DNA of 59,784 nucleotides from Verrucomicrobiota bacterium (GCA_018239985.1 JAFEGK010000005.1:53674-113457), one strand, 5' to 3'; shown: positions 1 to 9,421, counted from the stretch's first letter. The notes: generated from the sequence alone by a model not told the origin. Numbers and translations are program-made.

Positions 1-1474
1 CGGGGATCGAGGTGAGTTGGTTGTCGGAGAGATCGAGGTATTGAAGATTAGTCAACTGACCGATCTCTTTGGGAATCGAGGTGAGTTGGTTGCTGTAGAG
101 ATAGAGCTCTTGAAGATTAGTCAACTGCCCGATCTCTTCGGGGATCGAGGTGAGGTGGTTGCTGTAGAGATGGAGGTATTGAAGATTAGTCAATTGACTG
201 ATCTCTTCGGGGATCGAGGTGAGGTGGTTGCTGTAGAGATGGAGGTATTGAAGATTAGTCAACTGGCCGATCTCTTCGGGAATCGAGGTGAGTTGGTTCT
301 TGCAGAGATTGAGTTTTTGAAGATTAGTCAACTGGCCGATCTCTTTGGGAATGGAGGTGAGTTGGTTCTTGTAGAGATTGAGGTGTTGAAGATTAGCCAA
401 ATGACCGATATCTTTGGGAAGCGAGGTGAGGTGGTTGTTGGAGAGATAGAGCTCTTGAAGATTAACTAGAGTCCCGATCTCGTTGGGAATCGAGGTGAGT
501 TGGTTGCTGTAGAGATCGAGGTGTTGAAGATTAGTCAACTGACCGATCTCTTTGGGGATGGCGGTGAGATAGTTGTTATCGAGAATGAGCGATTGAAGAT
601 TAGTCAGTTGGCCGATCTCTTTTGGAATTGCTGTTAATAAGTTGCAGCTAAGATTGAGTTCAAGAAGATTGGATAGCTGCACGATCTGGCTTGGAATCGA
701 AGTCAGTAGATTTGAATTGAGATCTAGATGAGTTAATCCCCCAAACACCTCTCGATTCTCAACGAACCATCCATCAAATTCTTTCGATCTATTAATAATG
801 TCCGCCTTAGTTGTCAATTCAGCAAGATTTGGATCTTGTAAACCAGCAGCAGCAGCTAGTTGCCTCCAAACAAAAAGAGTATCTCTAGCTTTGAAAAGTT
901 CAAGATGTTGCTCATACTCTGTTCCTTTAGCGATCACTTCAGTAACTGTGAGACTGTCTATTTCGCCTGGGCCCTGAAAATTTAGAAGTGGAAATTCTCG
1001 GGTAAACTTCACAGCCACATCGTTCCAGTTTTGAAGATTTTGTCTTGCTTGGAGCCAATCTTGGATCATATTGATCTGATCAATAGTCGGCCTTCTTAAG
1101 ATATCGGCGATCTCTTTGGGAAGAGGATGGATTTTTTGCGCTCTTCGTTGTATGTCCGCAATAAAATTCAGCACTTGGGTACGGGAATCCACACTTTTAT
1201 CGAGGGGACAATTGATTCTCTTTGCAATGCCTCTCCAGATTTGAGGATCTAAGGCATGCTCATTTGCATCACAACTAGTTACGCTGAAGTTTGCTAGTTC
1301 GCGCAGATCAAAGAATGAGAGCACATGAATCTGGAGTTCATTGGGTAATGCTGCGAAGGTAAAACAATTATTCGCTACTTCTTGGACCTTAGTAGCTGAT
1401 GGGGTGTGTGAGGGAGCGGCATCCAAATTGGCCACGTTTGGACCCGGCGGCAAACCCGAATTAATAGCATTCAT
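1..1474 (-). CDS. F-box / leucine-rich-repeat protein, partial (C-terminus outside window)
   Basis: I translated this by hand from the ATG at 1472-1474 (minus); it stays open to base 1, so stop codon and C-terminus are missing. About 35 N-terminal residues of Pro/Ala/Ser-rich sequence are followed by an F-box-like segment (LPNELQIHVLSFFDLREL, then an IW..IAKRI end), a helical linker of roughly 150 residues, and at least 11 LRRs of 23 residues with the pattern LxLxxNxLTSIPxEIGQLTNLQ. From KVQEVANNCF onward the F-box region is nearly identical to the next gene (1590-3281), so they are tandem paralogues, but the first 30 residues differ. F-box plus LRR is the build of eukaryotic SCF ubiquitin-ligase adaptors; a host-directed effector role is inference. 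It is preceded by AT-rich DNA with no clear terminator. Confidence 0.85.
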   Translation of the reverse strand, partial: MNAINSGLPPGPNVANLDAAPSHTPSATKVQEVANNCFTFAALPNELQIHVLSFFDLRELANFSVTSCDANEHALDPQIWRGIAKRINCPLDKSVDSRTQVLNFIADIQRRAQKIHPLPKEIADILRRPTIDQINMIQDWLQARQNLQNWNDVAVKFTREFPLLNFQGPGEIDSLTVTEVIAKGTEYEQHLELFKARDTLFVWRQLAAAAGLQDPNLAELTTKADIINRSKEFDGWFVENREVFGGLTHLDLNSNLLTSIPSQIVQLSNLLELNLSCNLLTAIPKEIGQLTNLQSLILDNNYLTAIPKEIGQLTNLQHLDLYSNQLTSIPNEIGTLVNLQELYLSNNHLTSLPKDIGHLANLQHLNLYKNQLTSIPKEIGQLTNLQKLNLCKNQLTSIPEEIGQLTNLQYLHLYSNHLTSIPEEISQLTNLQYLHLYSNHLTSIPEEIGQLTNLQELYLYSNQLTSIPKEIGQLTNLQYLDLSDNQLTSIP

Positions 1475-1589
1475 ATATATCCCTCTTTTGCATTAACAAT
1501 TAATGTAAAATAATTAATTTAATTATAGTATATATAATATTTATTGTCAAATATAAAAATTAGTTATTTTAATCCATAGCTTCGATATA

Positions 1590-3281
1590 TTATATGCTAA
1601 AAACGTAGCGGCCAAAAATTTCTCTAAGTATGTGCTTTGGCCATTGATCTCTTGGCATACAAGAGGTTATTAGCTCTAAACGCTCATAGAGTCCTCGAAG
1701 GTACGAAATAGCATTTGGAATCGACGATGGATAGTAATAAAGTCCAAAGAGCGTGAGGGCCACAGTCGAAGTCACAATTGCTACCTCGTTTGTATGTAGA
1801 AAAATTGCCCTCCTTAACGATGAGAGGGGGTTATTGGTAACGTTTAAATTCATCTGTTTTAGTAATAGAGCAAATGGAATGACAGTGAGTTGGTTGGAGC
1901 TGAGATCGAGTCCTCGAAGATTATCGAGCATACCGATCTGGCTGGGAACCGACCTGAGCTGGTTGTGCTGTAGTTCGAGTAATTGAAGATTATTAAGATG
2001 GCCAATCTCACTGGGAATAGAGGTGAGAAAGTTGTTTGTGAGATGGAGATTTTGAAGATTAGTTAGCTGACCGATCTGAGGGGGAATCGAGGTGAGATAG
2101 TTGATGGAAAGGTAGAGTGTTTGAAGATTAGTTAGCTGACCGATCTCTTTGGGAATCGAGGTGAGATGGTTCATGAAAAGGTTGAGCTTTTGAAGATTAG
2201 TTAGCTGACCGATCTCTTTGGGAATCGAGGTGAGATAGTTCATGGAAAGGTCGAGTGTTTGAAGATTAGTTAGCTGACCGATCTCCTTGGGAATCGAGGT
2301 GAGATGGTTCATGGAAAGGTTGAGCATTTGAAGATTAGTTAGCTGACCGACCTGAGGGGGAACCGAGGTGAGTTGGTTGTTGGAGAGAGGGAGACATTGA
2401 AGATTGGTTAGCTGCCAGATCTGATTTGGAATTGCTGTTAATAGGTTAGAACTAAGACCCAGTAGAAGAAGATTGGATAGCTGCCCGATCTGGATCGGAA
2501 TCGAAGTCAGTAGATTTGAACCGAGATGGAGATCAGTTAGTTCTCCGAGCACATTTCGATTCATAGCAAACCACGCATCAAATGCTTTCGATCTATTGAT
2601 GATTTCTGCGTCAGTTACCAATTCAGCAAGATTTGGGTCTTGTAAACCAGTAGCAGCAGCTAGGTGTCTCCAAACAACAAGAGTATCTCTAGCCTTGAAG
2701 AGTTCAAGATGTTGTCGATACTCCCTTGCTTTAGCGATCATTTCTGCAATTTTGAGATTGGCAATTTCGCCTGGACCTGGAAAATTTAGAAGTGGAAATT
2801 CTAAATTAATTTTTTCAGTCAACTGTCTCCAGTTTTCAAGAGTTTGTCTTGCTTGGAGCCAATCTTGGATCATATTGATCTGATCAATAGTCGGCCTTCT
2901 TAAGATATCGGCGATCTCTCTGGGAAGAGGATGGATTGTTTGCGCTCTTCGTTGTATGCACGTAATAAAATTCAGCACTTGGGTACGGGAATCCACACTT
3001 TTATCGATGGGACAATTGATTCTCTTTGCAATGCCTGTCCAGATTTGACGATCTAAGGCATGCTCATTTGCATCACAACTAGTTACGCTGAAGTTTGCTA
3101 GTTCGCGCAGATCAAAGAATGAGAGCACATGAATCTGGAGTTCATTGGGTAATGCTGCGAAGGTAAAACAATTATTCGCTACTTCTTGGACTTTGTCGGA
3201 AGCCTGAGCGGAGGAGGAAGAAACTGCAGCCTCAGCGGCTGAATATCGGATTTTTGATATACGTAAATTAATGGCGTTCAT
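1590..3281 (-). CDS. F-box / leucine-rich-repeat protein (tandem paralogue)
   Basis: 563 residues. The N-terminus (about 30 residues, Ser/Ala-rich) is followed by an F-box-like motif at about 42-95 (LPNELQIHVLSFFDLREL ... IWTGIAKRI), a helical linker, about ten 23-residue LRRs (about 245-470, consensus LTSIPKEIGQLTNLQ) and a tail of about 80 residues with one hydrophobic stretch (VAIVTSTVALTLFGLYYY) that could be a membrane anchor. The neighbouring partial gene has the same F-box and linker but a different LRR series. Eukaryotic F-box/LRR proteins recruit substrates to SCF ubiquitin ligases through Skp1; bacteria that carry them are typically intracellular. No Sec signal is seen, so type III secretion would be the expected route; that is inference. 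Flanks are very AT-rich. Confidence 0.85.
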   Translation of the reverse strand: MNAINLRISKIRYSAAEAAVSSSSAQASDKVQEVANNCFTFAALPNELQIHVLSFFDLRELANFSVTSCDANEHALDRQIWTGIAKRINCPIDKSVDSRTQVLNFITCIQRRAQTIHPLPREIADILRRPTIDQINMIQDWLQARQTLENWRQLTEKINLEFPLLNFPGPGEIANLKIAEMIAKAREYRQHLELFKARDTLVVWRHLAAATGLQDPNLAELVTDAEIINRSKAFDAWFAMNRNVLGELTDLHLGSNLLTSIPIQIGQLSNLLLLGLSSNLLTAIPNQIWQLTNLQCLPLSNNQLTSVPPQVGQLTNLQMLNLSMNHLTSIPKEIGQLTNLQTLDLSMNYLTSIPKEIGQLTNLQKLNLFMNHLTSIPKEIGQLTNLQTLYLSINYLTSIPPQIGQLTNLQNLHLTNNFLTSIPSEIGHLNNLQLLELQHNQLRSVPSQIGMLDNLRGLDLSSNQLTVIPFALLLKQMNLNVTNNPLSSLRRAIFLHTNEVAIVTSTVALTLFGLYYYPSSIPNAISYLRGLYERLELITSCMPRDQWPKHILREIFGRYVFSI

Positions 3282-3383
3282 ATATATTATATCATGTTTT
3301 ATATTACAATTTTAATAAAATTATTAATATAAGTCAATTTAAATTTATTATTTTTTTTAAATACTGTATATTATTTAAATTGA

Positions 3384-4754
3384 TTAGGTTGCGCGCCGTT
3401 TGATTAACATTGGTATTGCGCATAGAATGGCAATTCCACCGATAAGGGTCAATTCGTAGGCAAGTACACTCTTGATGTTCATCTGTTTAGGAGGGATGAA
3501 GCCGAGGATAATGACCGCCAAGCAGGCAAAAATTCCCATTGAGCAGACGATCCAAATTCCCTTGTTTCCGCCAGGAATTTTATAGGAGCGCTTCACGTCT
3601 GGACGCCTGTAGTGCAATTTGATCCCAGCAGCAAAGAGGGCGATGTAGACGATCAGAGCTAGCTGAGCTGTCATCGCAGAGAGAAGCCAAAAAGAGCTGT
3701 TCACAGTGGGCATAAAGACAAAGACCAGGCAGAGGACCGATACGATCAGCCCCTGCATGAGTAAAACAGTGATCGGTACGCCGTTATTATTTGTTTTGCC
3801 TACCCAAATGGGCAAGCTTCCATCTCTACTGGCGACCATGATCCCCTTTGTAGGGCCGATGATCCATGCAGCGACGCTACTCAAACCTCCAAGAATGATG
3901 AAAAAAGCAACGGAGGGGAGGAGCCAGGGGAGATTAAAAGAATCAACGAAGACAGCAAAAGCTTGCATGATCCCAGTGACCAAGCTGAGTTCATGGCGGG
4001 GAACCACAATGGCAATCGCAAGAGAGGCAAAAATCATCGAGCCTAAAATGATGAAAACGGAGGTGAAGAGCGATTTGGGGTAATCCCGAAGAGGGTCGCG
4101 CATTTCGGCAGCATGGGTCGCTGCCATTTCAAGGCCGAGAAGCCCGAACAGAATATTGCTAAGGAAAGCGATATTGTTTCCACTTTCTGCTCTGGGGAAA
4201 AACGTGCTAGCAGAAAAAGAAATTTCTGTAGGATGTCCGCTAGTGATCCAGATGATGCCTAGAATGATTACTAAAGTCATCGGAAGAAGGGTGCCGACTA
4301 TGGACCCCACCGTACTAAAAACACTCGAGAAACGCATTCCGAGACAATTGAGCAGAGTTAGCCCCCAAAAGGAGATCAGAATAGCACTGGCCATGTAGAC
4401 CTTATTAGTGGCAAGAGCCGGATCGATCAGATAAGCAAAGGCTCCCACCACAAGAGCCATGATCGTCGGGTACCAGAAAAGATTATAAATCCAGTTAAGC
4501 CAGATGATCAAGAAGCCAAAACGTTTGCCAAAAGCTTCTCTGACCCACACGTAAATCCCGCCCGTATTGGGCCAACCGGTCCCCAATTCGGCCGAAACAA
4601 GGGCGCTTGGAATAAAAAATAGAGCTCCAGCGACTAGGTAGAAAAAGACGAGGGTAAAACCATACTCTGCGGCGAATGGAAGTGTCCGAATTGTATCGAC
4701 AGCAATCACATTGATCATGACGAGTTGAAAGAAACCGAGAGTTTTTTTAGTCAT
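3384..4754 (-). CDS. APC-superfamily amino-acid permease
   Basis: 456 residues with about 12 hydrophobic segments. The N-terminal half has the features of the APC glutamate/GABA-antiporter-like group: a first helix ending in a polar break, then GGIYVWVREAFGKRFGF, which is the usual signature between TM2 and TM3. It likely exchanges or imports amino acids at the inner membrane; substrate cannot be told from sequence. The start is supported by AAGGAAGGG just upstream of ATG. It begins 8 nt after the stop of the LptD-like gene, so the two are probably co-transcribed. A clear paralogue lies at 57972-59390 with the same GGxYVWVREA motif and a matching loop (VHAAEV/THAAEM), suggesting two related exchangers with different substrates. 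Confidence 0.85.
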   Translation of the reverse strand: MTKKTLGFFQLVMINVIAVDTIRTLPFAAEYGFTLVFFYLVAGALFFIPSALVSAELGTGWPNTGGIYVWVREAFGKRFGFLIIWLNWIYNLFWYPTIMALVVGAFAYLIDPALATNKVYMASAILISFWGLTLLNCLGMRFSSVFSTVGSIVGTLLPMTLVIILGIIWITSGHPTEISFSASTFFPRAESGNNIAFLSNILFGLLGLEMAATHAAEMRDPLRDYPKSLFTSVFIILGSMIFASLAIAIVVPRHELSLVTGIMQAFAVFVDSFNLPWLLPSVAFFIILGGLSSVAAWIIGPTKGIMVASRDGSLPIWVGKTNNNGVPITVLLMQGLIVSVLCLVFVFMPTVNSSFWLLSAMTAQLALIVYIALFAAGIKLHYRRPDVKRSYKIPGGNKGIWIVCSMGIFACLAVIILGFIPPKQMNIKSVLAYELTLIGGIAILCAIPMLIKRRAT

Positions 4755-4762
4755 TCCCTTCC

Positions 4763-6850
4763 TTATTTAATTAATTTGAAGCTGTATGAAAAATCGAACG
4801 GGTTGTTGCGACTATATTCATAAGAGAGCTTCATTTGCCAGCTTCCTGTAATCATGGTATAAAAATCAACCTTTGCACCCGTATAACTTGGCTCAGTTGA
4901 CCGTCCCCAACCATGGTGAGCCTGTGCTTGGACATTCCAGCGAGGCGAAAGACGGAAATGGGCCTTGAACAGCAGAGTATTGCGTCGATCAGAAAGGGGA
5001 GAGTCTAGCAGCAGATCCAGGGGTCTTGCAAAGTCTAATACAAAATTATCATGATCTGCTTTTCTCCACCAGAATTTGCTCCTGTGGAGGTATTCGACCC
5101 CAAAAGCCAGTGAGGCATTAACAGTCCACAAAAGCTGTAAATTGCCATAATCGAGAACATTTTCTTGAAAGTTCCATCCCATTCCACCGCGCAAAGCGTA
5201 GGAGGGCCGCTCAACTTTCAGATCCAAAAAAGCTTTCGGAATAGTCTGATCAAAAGATTTAGCTCCCCAAAACGCATAGCTAAATAAATCGACCGTTAGC
5301 GCCGGCAAAAAAATCGAGTTACCCCTATTGAAAAAAAGTTGTCGCAGTCCAAAGCGCAGTTGATTGACCTTATCATACCCATCATGAATGTCGAAAACGT
5401 AATAGCGATTGACATGGACATTAGGTCTTGTGTACCCAAGGAAACGGGCATAGGGCTCAGCAGTGTGTTTCACGCAAGCAAATTGTCTAGAAAAACGGCA
5501 GTTGAGATCGGCGCCGTAAGTATAAAGAAATTGGCGAGCTGCATGGTGGTTAGGACTGCGGCTATAATAAATCCCAACAACCCCAGCTCTTGGAGTAAAA
5601 TTAATCCCCGCGACAGAGAAAGGGCGATAGAGAGTATTCATCGTCTCCAATCTACCCGATCTTCGATCTCTAAGCTGTTTTTCGAGTTGATCGACATAAG
5701 TGTAATCGAGAAATGAGCCTGTAAAGTAGTTCTCCATGATCACCCCCGTCCTTCCAATTTCGAAGGGGCGAACTTGAATGACTCCGTAGGGGAGTTCTTG
5801 TTTTAGAGTGTCAAAAGAATTGATCCTTGGCCTCACGGTCAATCCAGTAAAAATCGAAGGTTTATAGCGCGAAAGCTCCAGATAGGTTGTCTTTTGAGTA
5901 TTGACCTCGAAATCAGGGTTGGCAAAATCTTTTACCATTCGATCGTCACTTAACTTGTCCCACTGGACATGAAAGCGCGAATATTCATCAGCGCTTTTGA
6001 TTTTATAAATCCCTTGGAATCGGTATCGGCGCCAACCAGTTTCATTTGGGACAGTCTTATCGTACGCCGCATAATTGCGCGATTGAAATTCAGCTAGCCC
6101 ATCATCAGATTCATATTCTGCCTCAATAGCGCCTCCGGGGCCTACGCGGAATTTTCGATTACTCTGCTTTGAGAGTGTAAACCGGCAGTCTAAGCGGGCA
6201 TAAGCGCTGAAGTTTTCTGTTGCATAAAAGCGGTATCGCATTGACAAGCGGGGACCAAGTCCCGTGTCCCACTTGTAATAAAAGCGGATGGGGGGATCGA
6301 TAAATTTGGTCAAATTATTCTTATAAAATGGAATCCAGAACAATGGCCGATCCAGCACGCGAAGCTGAACATTTCTGGCGGTGATGACTTCTCCTTCAGT
6401 GATCGTTGCCGTATTGGCCCGTATTTGCCAAAGATTGTCCTGTCCTGGGTACAGAGTGAGATAGGCACCGTAAATCGTGAAAGTCCCGTCACAATCCAAA
6501 TCGATCCGATCGCCCCCTGCGTACCAACCCGCAACCTCAGCCCGAGCGTTAAGCAGATACCCCGTTCTTGTCAGCAGATCATAATGGAGGCATTCACCAA
6601 TGAAGACCCGATCGTTATATTCCATCATGAGGTTTCCCGAAGCGCAAATTATCTGCTCATCTGGTCGATCGCTATAGCTAATATGGCAAGCTTGAATTCT
6701 CAAGCATGGGGCAGTGATGACACCACCTTCATCGGTCTTCAGAACGCCATCGGAAAATTCAGGATTTTTCAAATTAATGACAAATTCCTTCTCTGCGTAG
6801 AGAGGAAAAGCACAAGCAGAAAGAACAACAGCAACACCGAGCAGCTTCAT
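4763..6850 (-). CDS. lptD: LptD/OstA-like outer-membrane LPS assembly protein
   Basis: 695 residues when started at the ATG at 6848-6850, which gives a proper signal peptide (MKLLGVAVVLSACAFPLYA); the longer frame to 7024 starts with GTG inside a repeat and lacks one. Residues about 20-190 form an OstA/LptA-like beta-jellyroll (repeated short strands with GGDRIDLDCDGTF- and NTATITEGEVI-type turns); the rest alternates polar and aromatic residues as in a large beta-barrel. LptD with LptE inserts lipooligosaccharide into the outer leaflet; chlamydiae make LOS and have such a protein. It is about 90 residues shorter than E. coli LptD and very divergent, so the symbol is assigned by architecture. 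It sits directly upstream of a permease; a hairpin and a dispersed repeat lie upstream. Confidence 0.7.
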   Translation of the reverse strand: MKLLGVAVVLSACAFPLYAEKEFVINLKNPEFSDGVLKTDEGGVITAPCLRIQACHISYSDRPDEQIICASGNLMMEYNDRVFIGECLHYDLLTRTGYLLNARAEVAGWYAGGDRIDLDCDGTFTIYGAYLTLYPGQDNLWQIRANTATITEGEVITARNVQLRVLDRPLFWIPFYKNNLTKFIDPPIRFYYKWDTGLGPRLSMRYRFYATENFSAYARLDCRFTLSKQSNRKFRVGPGGAIEAEYESDDGLAEFQSRNYAAYDKTVPNETGWRRYRFQGIYKIKSADEYSRFHVQWDKLSDDRMVKDFANPDFEVNTQKTTYLELSRYKPSIFTGLTVRPRINSFDTLKQELPYGVIQVRPFEIGRTGVIMENYFTGSFLDYTYVDQLEKQLRDRRSGRLETMNTLYRPFSVAGINFTPRAGVVGIYYSRSPNHHAARQFLYTYGADLNCRFSRQFACVKHTAEPYARFLGYTRPNVHVNRYYVFDIHDGYDKVNQLRFGLRQLFFNRGNSIFLPALTVDLFSYAFWGAKSFDQTIPKAFLDLKVERPSYALRGGMGWNFQENVLDYGNLQLLWTVNASLAFGVEYLHRSKFWWRKADHDNFVLDFARPLDLLLDSPLSDRRNTLLFKAHFRLSPRWNVQAQAHHGWGRSTEPSYTGAKVDFYTMITGSWQMKLSYEYSRNNPFDFSYSFKLIK

Positions 6851-6941
6851 GGAAGGAACAGTATAAAACTTCCCCAGAATTATAGCTATATTTTCTATAT
6901 GTAAGGTTGAAGAAGGGATGGAGAATTTCTTTTTTAGTTGA

Positions 6942-6986
6942 ATATACCTGTTCCGTTTCAAAGGCACCCAAACGGAACGGGTATAT
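6942..6986. terminator. Hairpin between HEAT gene and lptD
   Basis: Inverted repeat: tatacctgttccgttt (6943-6958) pairs with aaacggaacgggtata (6970-6985) with one G-U pair, extended one pair outward, around an 11-nt loop. The stem is 17 bp. It lies after the HEAT-repeat gene (stop at 7068, minus) and before lptD, so it can end that transcript; on the minus strand it is followed by a T-rich run only after some 20 nt. It directly abuts the dispersed repeat at 6987-7033. Confidence 0.55.
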
Positions 6987-7033
6987 ACATGTCGGGGGAC
7001 ACCGGACACGAAGTGCTGTCTCACCCGACATGT
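6987..7033. repeat. Dispersed palindromic repeat, copy 1
   Basis: 47 bp with perfect 10-bp ends (acatgtcggg at 6987-6996, cccgacatgt at 7024-7033) and a partly palindromic middle. Its reverse complement matches 59477-59516 at all but about two positions, so this is a repeat with at least two copies in the window, both in intergenic DNA next to permease-containing operons. No ORF or transposase is associated. It resembles small palindromic elements (REP/MITE type); family not known to me. Confidence 0.75.
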
Positions 7034-7067
7034 TTATTCTAACCTCAAAGGAATTTATCCAAACATA

Positions 7068-8732
7068 CTACTGCAATGTTCTTAACAACAGACCAGCTAA
7101 AACGTAGCGGTTTTTGATGTTGCCATTGGCGATGGCGTCGAGGAGGATATCGATGCTGCTCTCTTGTTGCCGCTCTGCCAATGTCTGGTAGACTTCGATT
7201 AGCAGGCGTGAACTGTCTTCGGGGGTCAGCTCATGGGGCGAATTGATCATCCGCTTATCGATTGTGACAACAGGGCGGAAGCGGATCATTTCTCCATCCT
7301 TATTTCGGCTAAGCCACTCTTTGAGGTAGGCTTCGTACGGTCCCTCTTTGCCCATGCGGAAGAGAGCGAGGTTGCAATAGGCTCGGATAAGAGGCATTCC
7401 AGCTTGCTGGGCTTTGGTTTTGAGCAGGGCAATTGCCCCGTCGGTTTGAAGGCTTTCTAGGAGGCTGACCAGAGTGGGGATCAGGTCGGCTTGTTCACTT
7501 TCAAAGATCATCTTGGCAATCGTCAAAAAATCCTCTTCGGGAAGATGCATAAGCTCCACTAGAAGTTGCTGCCGGATGCCGAGAGTTGCTGCTTGGATAT
7601 CGAAAAAAGTGGTTGGTTGCTGAGTTGCAGAGAAGACAGGCTTAAGGGCTAGCATCGTCCTGCCAAGGGAAATTTGAGGGGTGAAGCCCATGTCGCGCAC
7701 ATCGCGCACTAAAATTTCGATGATCGTCTTTCGGCAGCGTGGATCCCGTTGCTTGAGGAGGCTAATTGCCGCATTGATGCGGATGGCCAAATCGGGGTGG
7801 TTGCAGAGGGTTGCGAGCACTTCTTTGCCTTCGGGAATATCGGCGAGGGTGACGATCGCAAAGGGATTACACGCTTTGGCCTGCTGAATGAGAAAATCCT
7901 TAGCCTCAGGATCTCCTAGAATGAGCAGAGAACGGGCTGCAGAGATTTGGACATTTGAGGTAGAGGAGTTATAGAGCCTCTTGAGCTTAGGGATGGAGCT
8001 AGAATCTTTTAAGAGCCCAACTGCAAAGGCCGCCGCTTCTTGTTCTGCGACATTGCTGTGCGTGATATTCATCCGAATAGTCGGGAGAAGATCGTCGCGG
8101 CCAAAACGGGCGGCGCAAAGCAGTGCTTCAACGCGCACGGCGGCGGTGGAATCTTCCATCAGGTGGCGCAAAATAGAAATCGCATCTGAGGTTCCGATCA
8201 AGGCGAAAAATTGGGGGAAGAAGAAGCGGGCCTGGGGTGGGACGCGATACATGAGAGATTCGATCTGGCCAACCGAGGTTTTATGCTTGCGAGATGCTAG
8301 ATGCATTGCCGCCTCGAGGCGGGCCTGAAAAAACTCAGACGACATCGCTTTGACGAGTAGCTCATCGGTCCGGTCATCTTGCATTCTGCCTAGGAATTGG
8401 ATCGAAGCTAGTTGAGTTTCGGCATGAGTGCTTTTGATCCCAGCTTCGAGCACATCTAGAGAAGCAGCTCTGCTGGCGATTCCTGAGCCAAAGATCGAAA
8501 GGAGTTGGGTTTCCTGATCAGAGGCTCGCGCACCTTGCTCTAGTAAGATAAGAGCCATTTGTTGCAGCACCTCAAAGTCATGTTTGCCGAGCTCATTTTT
8601 GTATCGGTTGTACAGTGCGATTGATTTTTCAGGCTGTTGAACCTGCATTAAATAGGCGATTTGACTGGGGTTTGGAAAGAGTAAAGGAGTCGACAAAAGG
8701 ATAAGGGGGACCAAAAACTTAATCAGCTGCAT
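7068..8732 (-). CDS. Exported HEAT-repeat protein
   Basis: 554 residues from the ATG at 8730-8732, chosen because it gives a signal sequence (MQLIKFLVPLILLSTPLLFP); the longer frame begins with TTG. After the signal come many 30-35-residue helical pairs of the HEAT/PBS-lyase type (for example TDELLVKAMSSEFFQARLEA, AISILRHLMEDSTAAVRVEA, PKLKRLYNSSTSNVQISAARSL), which form curved scaffolds for protein contacts. No catalytic motif is visible. An exported or periplasmic scaffold is the best reading; partner unknown. It is transcribed toward lptD but separated from it by a hairpin and repeat, and it is divergent from the effector-like cluster starting at 8813. Confidence 0.75.
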   Translation of the reverse strand: MQLIKFLVPLILLSTPLLFPNPSQIAYLMQVQQPEKSIALYNRYKNELGKHDFEVLQQMALILLEQGARASDQETQLLSIFGSGIASRAASLDVLEAGIKSTHAETQLASIQFLGRMQDDRTDELLVKAMSSEFFQARLEAAMHLASRKHKTSVGQIESLMYRVPPQARFFFPQFFALIGTSDAISILRHLMEDSTAAVRVEALLCAARFGRDDLLPTIRMNITHSNVAEQEAAAFAVGLLKDSSSIPKLKRLYNSSTSNVQISAARSLLILGDPEAKDFLIQQAKACNPFAIVTLADIPEGKEVLATLCNHPDLAIRINAAISLLKQRDPRCRKTIIEILVRDVRDMGFTPQISLGRTMLALKPVFSATQQPTTFFDIQAATLGIRQQLLVELMHLPEEDFLTIAKMIFESEQADLIPTLVSLLESLQTDGAIALLKTKAQQAGMPLIRAYCNLALFRMGKEGPYEAYLKEWLSRNKDGEMIRFRPVVTIDKRMINSPHELTPEDSSRLLIEVYQTLAERQQESSIDILLDAIANGNIKNRYVLAGLLLRTLQ

Positions 8733-8812
8733 GGGTACCGGTATAACATCAATAGGGATTGAATACAAATTTACTTTTCTAAATTTCACAGAAAGATTTA
8801 TGATATCCAGCC

Positions 8813-9421
8813 ATGATTTGCCCAGTAGAAAGGACGCCTCCAACCGCCAGTATACCTCAAGTCGATTTTCCTCATGGGTCAAGAGGTGTCAGATTTCCAG
8901 ACAAATTGCTGTCAGCTCAAAGACAGAGTCCAATATTGAAAGCCCTCGAGACAGCGCTAGGCAAGATTTGGAGTTGGTTACAAAAAACTCCGGCATTAAG
9001 GGGAGTTCGGACCTTCCTTGCTAGAGTATACGATTGGCTTTTAAGGAACGTCTTCTTCTTATTCTATGATGAAGAAGAGGAGACAAACAATCGGTATTTG
9101 ATCAAGCTAGACAAATTCTATGATCTCTATTTAGTTCTAGCCCCAGCAGCTACGCAAGCTGGACGGGAAAAAGTAAGGGACAAGTTCGGGTCCTTAGATA
9201 GGGGACTTAGGGATATGCTCCGAAAGCAACTTGCTAATGTTCTTAGTGCCGATCGGAAGGATTTAACTCCAGAGCAAATTGAGGAGCGTGTCGAACAGGT
9301 CATAGAAGATCCATTTCTGATTTTCGATGCTGAACATGGGGAAGAAGAGGTCAATCCTCTGGAGGATCACCATGTTCCCCCATTTGCTCGCGCTATCTGT
9401 GCAGTTAGAGATAAATTATAA
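8813..9421 (+). CDS. Hypothetical protein, first of four similarly built genes
   Basis: 202 residues, no recognised family. About 40 N-terminal residues rich in Pro, Gln and Ser, then an amphipathic/aromatic segment at about 42-85 (KIWSWLQKTP, VYDWLLRNVFFLFY), an acidic patch (DEEEETNN), then a helical C-terminal domain (KFYDLYLVLAPAA... GLRDMLRKQLANVL...). The next three genes share this order of parts. The ATG at 8813 has only a weak ribosome site, so the start is less certain than for the others. It is 17 nt upstream of the second gene. The build suggests a type III-secreted or membrane-associated effector; that is inference. Confidence 0.6.
   Translation: MICPVERTPPTASIPQVDFPHGSRGVRFPDKLLSAQRQSPILKALETALGKIWSWLQKTPALRGVRTFLARVYDWLLRNVFFLFYDEEEETNNRYLIKLDKFYDLYLVLAPAATQAGREKVRDKFGSLDRGLRDMLRKQLANVLSADRKDLTPEQIEERVEQVIEDPFLIFDAEHGEEEVNPLEDHHVPPFARAICAVRDKL

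Noticed and set aside
17-469. Plus-strand 150-residue repeat ORF
   Set aside because: It is the antisense of the LRR array; the minus frame gives a proper LRR protein with F-box.
1-730. 69-bp direct repeats that look like a tandem or CRISPR-like array
   Set aside because: They are coding LRR units on the minus strand, not spaced by unique spacers.
6774-7031. ORF starting in the dispersed repeat (MSGETALRV...)
   Set aside because: The same peptide start arises in copy 2 only because the repeat is the same DNA; it overlaps the lptD signal region in another frame.
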